64,000 nucleotides of DNA from Chamaelirium japonicum (Eukaryota; Streptophyta; Magnoliopsida; Liliales; Melanthiaceae), in assembly GCA_947650365.1 (NCBI GenBank), contig OX393550.1, forward strand, positions 71,309,478 through 71,373,477. Direction: 5' to 3'. The position numbers were made by a program, and so were the translations under genes. A model generated the notes under the pieces. It was not told the DNA's origin. It worked only from the letters and a program-made list of their open reading frames with translations, and ran no database searches. Numbering within the stretch: the first letter of the stretch is position 1; every line of letters begins with the position of its first letter. Of this stretch, positions 1 to 11,690 are shown piece by piece.

Positions 1-2990
1 ACAATAGAATAACAATAAACCTATATCATTCACCAAATAACAATAGACCTGTATCATTCACCAAACAAACAAGAACCTATACCATCCAATCATTCTAATA
101 CTTCCCATTATATAGAATAACAATCCAATATATCAATTTAAAAGTTCAAATAGGATTAAAAGCAAAATAAAATTATAGTATTTCCAATACATCCCAACAA
201 TAGAATAACAATCCAATATATCCATTTAAAAGTTTAAATACAATTAAAGCAGAATTAGACTAGTATATTTCCAAAACACCCAACCATCCCAACAATCCAA
301 TACATCCAACAAAATTCAAAATCTCGTTGCTCGTTGATGTCTGCATCACTAGAGATATAGATGCTCGTCTGCACCACTTGTCCGAGTTTCTATTGATAGC
401 ATTCAATGCAATAAGTCCACCAAGAAGAAAACGATGATCACTTACAAAACCAAGTGCAAATTAGTTAATACAAAGTTTGCATTGTTTAGAGGATAATGTC
501 ATATCAGATGGTAGACTAAGTGCAAAGGATAATATGTAAAAAATAAGTGCAGAAGATAATAGTCACTGTGTTCATTTGAATATCATCATGTAACCAAAAA
601 GAAATGTGTGCTATTAGAAAAAAGATATCAGAAAAGTATAACCTAAAAATGAATCAAATAAAAACATAAGCTAATTTGAGTTTGATACTTAATCATATTA
701 ACTTATAATACATCAAAATATGCATGTGCATTTTGGCTTCAAATCGGAGGATTAAAGAACACTTAAAAGATATCAGGTTGCAGAAATGCTCCCATTTGCC
801 ACTTTTGTAAAGGCATAGGACATAGCTCCTTCAACTGTTCTATATTAGCTTCAAAGATGGTATTCTCTTCGGCCTATGATAGTTTAGGTCAACTATAGCT
901 TGATTCTCCACCTACTTACCCACTCCTCTTTCTCAGAAATAGAATTCAACTCCATGGTGTTGGATTCTCTATATGCGTGGAGGGGTTATAACATAGCAGT
1001 TCATGCAACGGTCCAAATTTTATGTGCCAAGGGCAATATAAAAATGACAAGCCTACTAGATCTGCTTAAGATCTTGATCATTAGGTAAGCAGATATTCAC
1101 TTGATAAATGATCGATTGTGATACCCGAACAATCAAAATATGATCCTGGCCAATAGAGTTATAAAAATCACAAACTATGATTTTGTCGGTCGTAACTGTG
1201 ATTGATCTGCAATATGGCTCGATCTGAGGATGAGCAATATAATTGATCTGCACAGAACGCCCGATCGATCGGGCTATCTGTCTTAGATCATAAAATTATA
1301 TCTAGTGTAAAATTTAAGATCATAAAATTATATCTAATGTGGAATTTGCGCATAACTATAATTGGTTATTCCAGCGTCTAACAACCAGGTTATCTACGTC
1401 TGTAGGTCACATCTATGTGTTTTTAATGGCAAATATAAGAAGCTTCACCACTAGACTTGACTTGACACAACCCGTGAAAGGCTATTTACAACTCTATATT
1501 TCTTTGTCTATGGAATTATCCGACACTAGATGTAATACTTGAGACTGATCATCTAAAGACGAGACTACAAAATGTTCCATCTTACGGTGATACTCAAGAA
1601 AAGACTAAAGAAATTCACACTTGTATTAGGTGATGAGTCTCGTGTGTAAGTTGAGAGCTTCACATACCTAACCTATGATATGTACTTGGAGGATTTTATA
1701 TGAGGGTGCCTGACACATGTTGAGTGCATATTTTCTCGTCTCTTTGAAGGCACTTTTATCCAAGTATGAATGTTTGGGTAATTTAATTTTGTCTTCGAGA
1801 AGTATAAATTGATACTGAAAACTACTAGAAACATTGAGATATATAATTTCCTTAAATGGATAGAAAAGTAGCATAAAAACCCCACTTATATCAACAGTTT
1901 TCTTTGTCTTGCATGACCATTATCACCACCAATTTCATGTTTTTAATTCCTAATTCTTTTATTTAGTACCCGATATAATTTTGAATTAGATTGAAATGTC
2001 AAAAATACGTGCTGTAGTAACTGGAGCTACCCTAAGGAGTCTGGTCCTCGTGGCTAAGGCTTAGTTGGAGATCATTCTCAAACTTTAATAAATCACACTT
2101 TGATCCATAAAGCAAACCCCTATAAGATGGGACAAGACTTGTTAGTTGGTTGGTTACCTAGGAAAACCACCACCTTGATGTAAGCTACAAAACACCTATA
2201 GTAGTTACTGGTGGGGGGTCATTAACATATTGATATTAGTGAGCATATCAGACACTTACTTTAAGAAAAATCATAGTATGATTGTAACAATAGCAAACTA
2301 GCCTAATAATGCTGCAAGCGCAATCAACAATCGCCCAAAGACCATTTAAAATAGTAAACCAACTGATATTCAATATAATAACACAGCATAGAGTGTATAT
2401 CTAAGTATCTAAGTTTCAAAAGAAACTCAAATAATTTAGCATGTCCAAAGGTTTTAGTAAATATATTGATATTGATTCTACAGACCAACACTAGAACAAC
2501 CTTCCTTAGGTCCAATGTTCTCTCAGAACTTCAGAAGAAAAAGCAATCAACTTTAATATGTATGAAACTTTTGAAATACAAAATACTTGTTATATTAAGT
2601 ATAGCTCGATAATAAAAAAACTATTGGACATCTGCTTGTATATGCATGAGGCCAATCAAACTATTGAAAGCATTAATGGAAACATTGATCAGTAATGATG
2701 TTCATTGTTATCTTGAGTGACTCCCTATATGAATATGGATTCCCATTAGTTATTCTAAAGGTATAAACTACATATGCTGTAGTAGCATAATACTCATTAG
2801 AGTTGCGCATATCACATTATGCAGCTGCATAGGAGGACTATGAGTTGTATAATTGCATATGTGATGGCATTATTCGGGTTTGACATTAGTTAAACACTAA
2901 ATATTAAGTTTTTTTTTTGACATTCGTCTTATCTTATCCTAAAGAAAAATATGTGATGACATTGTTCATGTGCGTACGTGTTTGCACTCT
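1..2990. other. AT-rich non-coding DNA
   Basis: No reading frame here has recognisable protein similarity; frames are short and scattered. Two small tandem duplications are visible: an 88-bp unit from 113 to about 290, marked by TAGAATAACAATCCAATAT at 113 and 201, and a 33-bp unit near 1285-1350. I see no terminal repeats, tRNA or rRNA. It is most likely decayed repeat or intergenic DNA. Confidence 0.6.
113..290. repeat. 88-bp tandem duplication
   Basis: Two imperfect copies of an AT-rich 88-bp unit lie head to tail, starting at 113 and 201. Both contain AACAATCCAATATAT followed by a TTTAAAAGTT motif. No function is suggested. Confidence 0.6.
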
Positions 2991-3125
2991 CTCGCGATGT
3001 AAAAACTTTAACGACGGAATTTTATTGTCCCGTTGGTAATTAATGCTAAATAAAATAATAAAAGAGAAGTAATTTACCAACGATGTTTATAATTTTCATC
3101 AGTAAAAATGGTTTTCTTGTAGCGC
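2990..3125 (+). mobile_element. Possible CACTA-type transposon end
   Basis: The segment ends with TTTTCTTGTAGCG, one base away from the TTTTCTTGTAGTG end typical of plant CACTA (En/Spm) elements. Inside it are short inverted motifs (CCGTTGGTAAT and TTTACCAACGATG) like the sub-terminal repeats of that superfamily. The matching CACTA left end is not visible in the window, so this is a fragment at best. Confidence 0.35.
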
Positions 3126-3806
3126 TAGTATGCCTCTACGCTTCGAAAAGCATTTGGCGTTGGTCGAGGGTAACAAGCTCGGATGATGCAATTGTGCCCA
3201 ATCCTCCTTGTTGAATCTATATTTAAGTTGGTGTTAGAAACATACCCAAAATTATAGATTTATCAGCAACAATGGTTTTGCCCGATCCTCCTTGTTGAAT
3301 CTAGATTCATTGGCAAAAATGGTTGATGCAATTGTATCCTACTTTTTTAAAAATTACAGATCAAACTCCGAAATCCAAAAATACCCAGATCACAAACATT
3401 AAAGAAACCCACTTCTCTAAAATGAATTGAAGACAAGATAGATCTATCCAACCAGTAAAACAAACTAACCTAGAAAATTGTATAGCATAAAAACCAAAAA
3501 CAAAAAATAAAAAAGAACCAAACCCAACTCAAATCAAGGATTCCAGATCAAGCTAACGAAGATTGGGTTCTTCAAATCAAGCTAGGAAAAGGAAGGGGGG
3601 GGGGGGGGGGGGGTTCAAGCAACCCCTTTTCTCTCCCCATAGGCTCCCCCACCCCACCCATAAAAAGGAATTGCGACCACTGCAGCAGCAGAGAAACGGG
3701 TGACTAGATAGGAGAGGAAGGGGCTCGGGTGTGGGGTTGGCCTATGCTTCCCGGCATGGCAGCCTCGCACAAGGAGGGAATGGGATCATATGGGGAAAAA
3801 AAGGGG

Positions 3807-3838
<32 letters not shown>

Positions 3839-4161
3839 GCGGGGGTGCACCTGCTGGTTGGTAGGGATACTTCCCCTAGTGGCCGGCTGATCTTCAGTGG
3901 CACGCTAGTCTCCTCAATCATCCGACGAGAAGGCGAGAAGACGAGAAGAAGGAATTGGGGATTTAGGTTTTGGTGTAAAAGGGGGCTGGGTTTCTGTTAT
4001 TAGAAAGGAGGGGAAGGCATCATAGCTGTCATGCACGATGGAGAGGGTATAAGGGATTAGGATATTTGGGTGATTAAAATCCAACGGCCTATATTCAGTT
4101 GGGTGGTTTTAGAGATTAATTCTTTGATGATATATGATAGTTGTTGGTTTATATCCACAAG
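3126..4161. other. Non-coding DNA with long G homopolymers
   Basis: No supported gene. G runs lie at about 3596-3615 and 3807-3840. The 3690-4010 part is richer in G+C than its surroundings and, read on the minus strand, resembles a plant 5' leader (CT-rich, start-like), but no protein is recognisable. It could be a captured gene scrap or retroelement leader. Confidence 0.4.
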
Positions 4162-4222
4162 TAGGGGTGGCAATGGAGCTCGAAAACCTGACCTATACCC
4201 GAGTCGAAAAATAGGGTATGGG

Positions 4223-4661
4223 TAGGGCTGGCAATTTTGGACCTGACACGACAAACCCGACACAAAATTAGCGGGTCCGAGTTAAACAGGTTCGGGTTGT
4301 AAACAGGTCGACACAACTAACCTGTTTAGTAAATGGGTCGGGTCCGAGTTTTGTCTCCGACCCGTTGACCCGTTTAAAAATCAATGGGGCGGGTCTACCC
4401 AGCATCCGATCACAATGTGCGATGGGTTCAACGAACAGCTGTGATCAGGACACCAATGATGGTGAGTTGCAACGAAATATAAAATTAAAAAAAAGAATAA
4501 ATATTTAAACGGGTCTTATCGGGTCTACCCGTTTATAAATGATCGGATATGGGTTTAGGTTCTATACACAATTAGTTAAATGGGTCGGGTACGGGTTTTG
4601 GACACGACAAGAAACCGGACATGACACGAACTCGACATGACCTGACCCATTATCAGCCCTA
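4223..4661. mobile_element. Non-autonomous hAT-like element with perfect 8-bp target duplication
   Basis: The 439-bp element begins TAGGGCTGGCAATTTTGG and ends CCCATTATCAGCCCTA, an imperfect inverted repeat. It is flanked by perfect 8-bp direct repeats GGTATGGG at 4215-4222 and 4662-4669, the duplication length of the hAT superfamily. The interior is packed with GGGTCGGGT and CGACCCG motifs in both orientations and has no coding capacity. It lies inside the older element that starts at 4162. Confidence 0.82.
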
Positions 4662-4758
4662 GGTATGGGTACAAAATCAGTTCCCGAAATAAATTCGGGT
4701 CGGGTATGGGTACCAGATTCATACTCGTACCATTTTCGGGTATGAGTATGGATATACC

Positions 4759-5429
4759 TGTGGGGGAAAAATCTTCGTGCCGATCCGAAGACTTTACCTC
4801 ACCAGTCGATTGAAGTCGAGTACGAGATTGTTGGTCGATCTGTTGATTGGAAGGTATGTTCGAAGGCTGGTGCCTTAATAACTTTGAGTTGGTTCTTTAG
4901 ATATGCACACAGAGAGAGTGTTAGGCACAAGATGTGATTTCGGAGTTTTGCCGAAGCCTACGTCTCCGTGCTATAGGGAGCAACCCGAATTCACTATCAC
5001 TTGGCTCGAAGTAACCTCAACAGGCCGAGTGTTACTGAATGGTAAGTTAGATAATGTAAAAACTGGAATTCCAGAGCTTTGGTTTCTGGGATCAGATATC
5101 AGATGATGGCACTGATCTTCTCTCTGGATTTGGAACTGGATCCGGTCCCCTTTTACTTCTGAAGGCTCTGCTATTTATAGGATTTCTTGAGAGAAAGTCT
5201 GGGGGTAAATGGCGGTTTTTGTTGTTGTATCTGGGGATTCCACAGGCAGGGCTGGTGGGTCCTGCGAAAAGTCTCTGTGGGCCCACCAGGTAGGGCCGAT
5301 GGGTCTGGCGGTAGTCTTCGTGGGCCCACCAGGCAGGGCCGGTGGGTCCTGCGGTAGTCTTCGTGGGCCCACCAGGCAGGGCCGGTGGGTTCCGTGGTAG
5401 GTTGACTTCTGCCAAAATTTGCACCCACA
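4759..5429 (-). repeat. Tat-1 3' LTR
   Basis: 671 bp, direct repeat of 16383-17096. A TATAAATA box on the minus strand lies at 5172-5179. The segment 5270-5400 holds three copies of a GC-rich 43-bp minisatellite containing GTGGGCCCACCAGGCAGG; the partner LTR has four, and the two LTR lengths differ by exactly 43 bp. The neighbouring polypurine tract is at 5430-5441. Confidence 0.88.
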
Positions 5430-5441
5430 GTTACCCCCTCC
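5430..5441 (-). other. Tat-1 polypurine tract
   Basis: On the minus strand GGAGGGGGTAAC directly precedes the TGTGGGTGC start of the 3' LTR, the expected place for plus-strand DNA priming by reverse transcriptase. Confidence 0.7.
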
Positions 5442-5555
5442 AAGTTAGTTAGAGATCATCCTGGCTGGCTTGGATTTGGTGCAAAAGTAGCAACCCCCTG
5501 TGTGAGTGCAACGGAGAAGAGAAAACTTGAATTATGGCACCAATGGACTGACTTT

Positions 5556-6490
5556 GACCGATCGGTTGAACATGACCGATCGATCAAAGTTGACCGATTG
5601 GTTAAGTTCAACCGGTCGAGGCAGAAGGGATCGGGCAAAAGACCAAGTTTTTTGCCCGATCCAGTAGAAATCTGACCGATCGTTTGAACATGACCGATCG
5701 GTCAAAGTTGACCGATCTGCTAAGTTCAACCGATCGAGATAGAAGGGATCGGGCAAAAGACCAAGTTTTTTGCCCGATCCAGTAGAAATCTGACCGATCG
5801 GTTGAACTTGACCGATCGGTCAAAGTTGACCGATCGATTAAGTTCAACCGGTCGAGGTAGAAGGGATCGGGCAAAAGACCAAGTTTTTTGCCCGGTCCAG
5901 TAGAAATCTGACCGATCGGTTGAACTTGACTAATCGGATAAAGTTGACCGATCGGTTAAGTTCAACTGGTCGAGGTAGAAGGGATCGGGCAAAAGACCAA
6001 GTTTTTTGTCCGATTCAGTAGAAATCTGACCAATCGGTTGAACTTGACCGATTGGATAAAGTTGATCGATCGGTTAAGTTCAACCGGTCGAGGTAGAAGG
6101 GATCGGACAAAAGACCAAGTTTTTTACCCGATTCAGTAGAAATCTGACCGATCGGTTGAACTTGACCGATCGGATAAAGTTGACTGATCGGTTAAGTTCA
6201 ACCGGTCGAGGTCGAAGTGATTGGGCAAAAGACCAAGTTTTTTGCCCGATTCAGTAGAAATCTGACCGATCGGTTGAACTTGACCGATCGGATAAAGTTG
6301 ACCGATCGGTTAAGTTCAACCGGTCGAGGTAAGGGATCGGGCAAAAGACCAAGTTTTTTATCTGATTCAGTAGAAATCTGACCGATCGGTTGAACTTGAC
6401 CGATTGGATAAAGTTGACCGATCGGTTAAGTTCAACCGGTCGAGGTCGAAGTGATTGGGCAAAAGAGCCTATTTTTTGCTCGATCCTTTG
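5556..6490. repeat. 118-bp tandem array of Tat-1
   Basis: Eight copies of a 118-bp unit begin at 5556, 5674, 5792, 5910, 6028, 6146, 6264 and 6380; the last interval is 116 bp. Each unit holds several near-palindromes of the GACCGATCGGTT type, an AACCGGTCGAGGT block and a GGGCAAAAGACCAAG block. Tandem arrays between pol and the 3' LTR are known in Tat-lineage elements. Open frames across the array are repeat artefacts. Confidence 0.88.
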
Positions 6491-6685
6491 GTAAATCACC
6501 CGATCGTCTGCCTGTTGAAAGGGTAAAGTCTTTGAACGGCAATTGAAATCGATTATTCTGCTTGAGCCGGTGGTTCGCTTGGACCGGTGAACCTTCTGAA
6601 CTGCTTGGACCGGCGGTTCGAGTGGTTCGACGCTTCGTCTGGTTCCGACGGTTCGCTTGGATTTGCGCTTGCTACGGATTGACGC

Positions 6686-6770
6686 CACGTGTTCTTTCAA
6701 AAACACGGGATTTGACCTGGAGATGCCACGTGTCTCCCGATTTTCGCGTCAGTATCCTCGGGGTTTATAA
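6686..6770 (+). promoter_or_regulatory. Putative promoter of the antisense gene
   Basis: Two CACGTG G-box cores occur at 6686-6691 and 6727-6732, both inside GCCACGTGT contexts, followed by a TTTATAA box at 6764-6770. The antisense gene's ATG at 6874 lies about 100 bp further on, a normal plant spacing for TATA box, start site and short leader. Motifs are seen directly; promoter activity is inferred. Confidence 0.6.
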
Positions 6771-8851
6771 GCCTCACTGGATTTCATTTTTGCCTCACGC
6801 TTTCAGAATTTTTCAAACTCCAGAACTCTTTGCTCTCGGATTTCTGTTTCTCGTTCTCCCGATCAACTTTGAAATGGCATCATCCGGCAGCTCGAAGAAG
6901 ATGAACATTGTGCCTTCGAAGAAGAAGGGGAAGGAGAGGGTCCCGCAGTCACCAGTCCAAAAAGGCAGGGACAAGGGCAAAGGTGCCCTTGGTGTGTTGG
7001 GCAAGAGACACCAGGGAGTAGGGTTTGCCTCAGCACCGTCCAGACCAGAGCATATCCCGAAGGCCAGCTTCGTGCTGGGTCCTTTCATATTGCTGACGGA
7101 GGAGCCTGTATATGAGTACAATACCGGCGGGAAGCTCACAGACGTGAAGAGGGCGAAGTGGCAGAAGCTGCTAGCCTGTTTCACAGAGGGGAAGACCCGA
7201 CCGTCGCTCTCAGGAGTTCAGTCTGCTTTTGGGATAGATAAGCGGACAGTCTTCACATTGATCGCCAGCAAGGAGCAAGTGATGGGGACGATAGTCACCA
7301 TCGGCCAGTTGAACTGTGGACTGTGCCTCCCACTGCTGCCGTTCACCGTGAGATTGCTGAATACTTCTGGATATTGCCCTGGACAGATTTTCGGAAATGC
7401 GTGGAGGATCATCTACGCCTTCTGCTACGTAGAATCTGACTTCCAGGAGGAGCTCAGGGCGTGCTACTCCAGCATCCCTGAGGGTGAAGAGGCCCGGATC
7501 GAGCTGGGATATTTCTTCTACCATTACAAATAGGCATCGAGGAAAGACAACCCATTCTTCAACTTGACAGGCATCTCTGCCCTGGGCCCGATCGTCGACA
7601 CCGTCGCTTCCGACAAGCTCTATACTGACTGGCCGATCTCGGTCTCTGGGGCATGGACCCTTCTTTCTGTACCTGAGACTCCCCGATCTTAGGTGCACAA
7701 AGAGGTGGCCATGTACTGCACTGGAGGAGCCTATACTTTGTCGTCGGAGAGGGTCGGGGCCCTGTACAACCTCTTCCTGGAGCTGACGTGCGGCACCCGA
7801 TCGTGGAAGCAGTTTTCGAACCGCCCCGTTCGTCACGACAACGCCAACCTCCTCCACCGACTGCAGGCCCGGTACGAAGACAATGAAGTCTTGTATTCCG
7901 ATTATGAGGAGGACCCTCAATCGGGCAAGATTATCAGAAAAATCCGGGTCGAGAAGAAGGCGTATGGAGCAAGCCGCCGTCTACCCACTGAGGAGAAGTT
8001 GGTGATGACCTGAAAGGGTCAAGTGAAGAAGCGGAGGGTCCTCAAGGAGGAGAAGAAGGAGGAGGAAAAGAAGAAGGAAGAAGAAGAAGAAGAGGAGAAA
8101 GAAGAAGAAGAAGAAGAGGGAGAAGAAGAAGAAGAAGAGGGAGGAGAAGAAGAAGAAGAAGGAAAAGGAGAAGAAGAAGAAGATGAAGATGATGACGACG
8201 ATGATGATGGGGACGATGGAGGAGATGGGGGCGAAGGTGGAGGAGATGGCGAAGGAGGTGACAGTGGGGGTGAGGAGATTCCGCCCACCCCCACTGGTGG
8301 TGGTGAAGATAGGGGCGAAGAGGAGTCACAGCCCATTCCTATCGATGAGGCTAAGGCCCGTCGTATAGAAGATGTAATGGATGCCGTGGGTGATGGCCAG
8401 AAGGTGCAGCCCACGTATCATTTTGAAGAGTTGAAGCGCCCCATGCGCTTGAAGATAAGGTTTTCTGGGAGTGATGGGGTTGCAAGCAACCCCACACCTC
8501 TCAACTAATTACCCCCGAGTATCCCTCAGATCGAGGGTGCTTCGATGAGCGGGGGTTTGGAGGTTGAGCAACCTCCACCCTCGCTCCGTCTTTCGGTGGC
8601 TCAGGTAGCGGAGGAGGCAGCTGCCCTTATGGCTAGGCTCGAGCAGTCTGGCGGGCAGCATGAAGAAGGGGAGATCACTCTTCCTCGAGGTGTCCCTTCT
8701 CCCGCACAAATGCAGGGAGGGAGCCGCGTGGAGGCTGGGGCTCCCCAACCTCAGCCAGAGGCATCCCCCGCTAAGGAGAGGTCGACCCCCAAGGGTAAGA
8801 GCTCCGACCGGGGGAAGAGCAAGGTCGAAGCGTCACGAGCCGATGCCACAG

Positions 8852-8938
8852 GTATATCTTCGTTACCTTCCCGTCTTGACTGTATTGCTTTTGATGTTCG
8901 AAATATTCTAACTCTTTGATCTTTTGCCTTGATTGCAG
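8852..8938 (+). other. Intron 1 of the antisense gene
   Basis: An 87-bp stretch with a GTATAT donor after ACAG, a T-rich run and a TTGATTGCAG acceptor. Removing it joins phase 1 of exon 1 to exon 2. Confidence 0.65.
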
Positions 8939-9075
8939 ATACTCCTGTTGGCAAGGCTTAGATGCTCAAGGACTTGGGTGAGGTTGATATCAACCACCCA
9001 ACGCCATTGATCCGGAAGCTTTGCAACCTTCCGGATGCTACGATCAAAGAGGCCTATGACAGACTTGAAGTTGTG

Positions 9076-9150
9076 GTAAGTGTATCAGCTTGACTTCATT
9101 CTTGAGTTGTATCTTCAGAAATGTTTTTAACTCTTCTTGTTTGTTTGCAG
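9076..9150 (+). other. Intron 2 of the antisense gene
   Basis: A 75-bp stretch with a consensus GTAAGT donor, T-rich interior and TTTGCAG acceptor. Exon 3 then resumes in phase 0 with a coiled-coil sequence. Confidence 0.7.
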
Positions 9151-9699
9151 AACTCAGCTGTCCTGAAGTTCGCTACGCGGCTCTTCAAGAAGGTCGGAGA
9201 GCGGGGGGCTTTATCTGAAGTCTCTCGCTTAACTGCCGAACTGGAGGCCGCTAACGAGGAGAAGACGAAGCTGAAGGAACTTTTTTCTGCCAGGAAGGAA
9301 GTCCTTGCTGAGAAGAAAGATGCTCTCCGCAAGGAGAGGATCGAAAGCAAGAGGTGGCTTCACAGCTACGTGGATTTGGGTCACGAGCTTGAAGAATTGA
9401 AGAATAAATTTTTCAAGATCGAGACCTTGTCCATTGAGCGCGCAGTTGAAATAAAGGAGCTGAAGGCTCAACTTGCTGCTAAGGACGCCGCGCTTGTAGC
9501 CAAGGAGGAGGCCTTCACGAAGGAGCTCGAGGAGACACACGTTGAATGCGAGAGTTTTAGGTCGACAGCAGAGAAAGCTGTAGAAGCACTCAGGGTTCAC
9601 GCTAGTGGCGTCCAATCTTCGAAGGTGTCCGCAGCAAGCAAGGCTCGTGGTGGATCCGAAGGAGAGAGGTCGCGTGCTCCAAGTGTGGCCAAACCTTGA

Positions 9700-9800
9700 T
9701 GTATTCTATCTTCTTTTTTGTTGTTGTCTCTGTAAGCCTTGTATATGTAAAAGCTCCTTTGTAATTGGAAATTTTTTGAGAATTAAAGATCTTTTTGGTG
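9700..9800 (+). terminator. Probable 3' end of the antisense gene
   Basis: The sequence after the TGA stop is T-rich and contains TTGTATATG and AATTAAAG (about 9781), like plant far-upstream and near-upstream polyadenylation elements. Inferred from composition only. Confidence 0.35.
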
Positions 9801-9890
9801 TTTGAAATTGCATCTCTTGTGTTGAATATCTTTGAATGTTGTGTTTTGGATGGTCTTGGAATGTTTGAATATATTTAAACACTTGAATGT

Positions 9891-10210
9891 AAGGGGCCGA
9901 GTCGCAACTCGATCACCCAAACTTGTTAAGTAACTTGAAAGTTGAAGGCTGTGTTGTAACACAACTTGAAACCGTTTAACATTTGTATGCGAGGGGTTGA
10001 GTCGCAACTCAATCACCCAAACTTGTTAGACGATATTGCAATCGAAGGTCATTTAACATTTGTACGTAAGGGGTAGTGTCGCAACACAAACTCCCAAACT
10101 TGTTAAATTGATCCAGTAACTTGAAAGTTGTTTTGTTTCACAACCCGAAACCATTTAACATCTGCCTATAAGGGGTTGAGTCGCGACTCAAGCACCCAAA
10201 CTTGTTAAAT
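9891..10210. repeat. Four-copy hairpin repeat between convergent genes
   Basis: Four degenerate copies of an 80-100-bp unit share AAGGGGTTGAGTCGCAACTC followed by CACCCAAACTTGTTA. Each has a short perfect inverted repeat with a CGCA or CGCG loop: 9898-9911, 9997-10012, 10076-10087 and 10176-10191. The arms differ between copies in matched pairs (GAGT/ACTC against GTGT/ACAC; outer C-G against T-A). The block sits between the 3' end of the antisense gene and the 3' end of pol, which converge here. Confidence 0.7.
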
Positions 10211-10493
10211 GACCTGGTAATTTGAATACAGACAATTTGGAACTTGAACGTAGATAACTTGAAATTACTTCAGAACTTGAGTTGAGAAGATGAACATTTG
10301 AAAACGATCTTTATTCATCATGGAATTTATATCATGTATAGAACATTTTGAGATGTCTAGCATTCCAAGCTCGTGGTAATCTATCTCCTTCTGGCGAAAT
10401 CAGCCGATAAGATCCTTTGCCTCCCATAGATTCGACAATGTATGGACCTTCCCAGTTGGGAGCTAGTTTCCCGCTGCTGTGTTCTTTGGTGTT

Positions 10494-11486
10494 TTAGAAA
10501 ACTGCTCTGAGGACCAGGCTGTCAATTGGGAACTGTCTCTTATAGACCTTTTGATCGTATGCTTGTTTGATCTTCTGTTGATACTTGGCAACACGAATGG
10601 TCGCTTGGTCTCGTAATTCTTCAGAGAAATCTAGATTATTGACTCGAAGCTCTTTATTAATTCCTTTTTCGACTACTCTGGTCTTTAAAGTACTTGATAT
10701 GTTTTCTATTGGGAGTACTGCTTCTGATCCGTACGTCAGACGAAAAGGTGAAAACCCAGTTGATCTTCTCGGAGTGGTTCGATAGCCCCACAGCACTTTG
10801 GGTAGGACTTGTTCCCACAATCCTTTCTTGTCATCGAGCTTTTTCTTGAGTATGCTAAGGATAGCTCTATTGGAGGCTTCTGCTTGGCCATTGCATTGAG
10901 GGTACCTTGGAGTTGAGTAGAAAAGTTTGATACCGTTATTGAGGCAGAATTCATGGAACTTGTCGGAGTCGAATTGAGCTCCATTGTCAGCGATAAGAAC
11001 CCGAGGCATGCCAAATCTCAAGAAGATGTTATATCGGATGAACTTGATCACTTCATCGTCGGTCTCTCAGAAGAGTGACACCGCTTCAACCCACTTGGTG
11101 AAGTAATCTGTAGCCAGCAACATATATTTCTTCTTGCTTGGTGTCAGTGGGAAGGGACCCAAAAAGTCCAACCCCCATTGATGGAAAGGCCATGGGCTTG
11201 TCAACTGGTGGAGTTTGTCTACTGGGAGATGGATGGCCCGAGCATGTCATTGGCAAGGCTCGCATCTTTGAACCACTTGGTGAGCGTCCCTTGCCATTGT
11301 TGGCCAGTAATAACCTTGCAACTTCGTCTTGGCTTCAAGAGATCTTCCACCTGAATGGTTCCCGCAGGATCCAGAATGGATGTGGATTAAAATTTCCTTT
11401 GCTTGCAAAGGACCAATGCACTTGAGTAACATCCCGTTGTGCAATCTGAAATATAGATCTTCTTTTTGGAGAATATAGCATGACAA
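10494..11486 (-). pseudogene. Tat-1 integrase remnant
   Basis: The N-terminal HHCC zinc finger is visible at 11486-11247 (HIHSGSCGNHSGG, then CEPC). The catalytic core follows with its first Asp in WGLDFLGPFP, the second in IADNGAQFDSDKF and the Glu in GQAEASNRAI, giving the DDE set. The C-terminal part ends near 10494. At least two in-frame TGA stops break it, one right after the zinc finger (about 11247) and one before the second catalytic segment (about 11052-11070). Integrase would insert element cDNA into chromosomal DNA. It lies downstream of RNase H, the Ty3/gypsy order. Confidence 0.85.
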
Positions 11487-11690
11487 CTTCCTTTGAAGTC
11501 TTCGAGCTTGAATTGGATCTTAGGGCATCTTGCCATGTTTGAAGAAGTCGAAGATTGACTGTCTTCAATCCTCGAGTTCATTTGTTGTGGTAGTAAGATT
11601 GGAGGCCAGCTGTTCTTTACCCCCATATCTTTCCATAGCAGCGACGATCTGTTGTTCGGGGGTAATCTTGGGCGCTTCTTGGTAATCGAT

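Larger units (their letters stand above)
6874..9699 (+). pseudogene. Antisense gene of Tat-1, gypsy-type 'transposase_28'-like protein, three exons
   Basis: This frame runs opposite to gag-pol. Exon 1 is 6874-8851, exon 2 8939-9075 and exon 3 9151-9699; both introns have GT/AG ends (GTATAT...TTGCAG, GTAAGT...TTGCAG) and the phases join. Exon 1 opens with a basic Lys/Ser-rich stretch, then a region whose LPLLPFTVRLLN and NAWRIIYAF motifs resemble the Pfam family 'putative gypsy type transposon'. A long Glu/Asp-rich tract follows (about 8041-8270), and exon 3 is a predicted coiled coil (about 9211-9590). Five in-frame stops occur: TAG at 7531 and 7690, TGA at 8011, TAA at 8506 and TAG in exon 2 near 8960. 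Each is one C-to-T change from a sense codon. The gene is therefore recently dead. Its function is unknown; extra frames in this position are described for Tat elements. Confidence 0.72.

Noticed and set aside
5092..6706. Several minus-strand open frames (up to 151 codons) with repeated Asp-Arg-Ser motifs
   Set aside because: They are translations of the LTR minisatellite and the 118-bp array. The unit length and low stop density explain them, and no protein family is recognised.
8019..8414. Minus-strand Ser/Pro-rich frame
   Set aside because: Mirror of the Glu/Asp-rich tract of the antisense gene on the plus strand.
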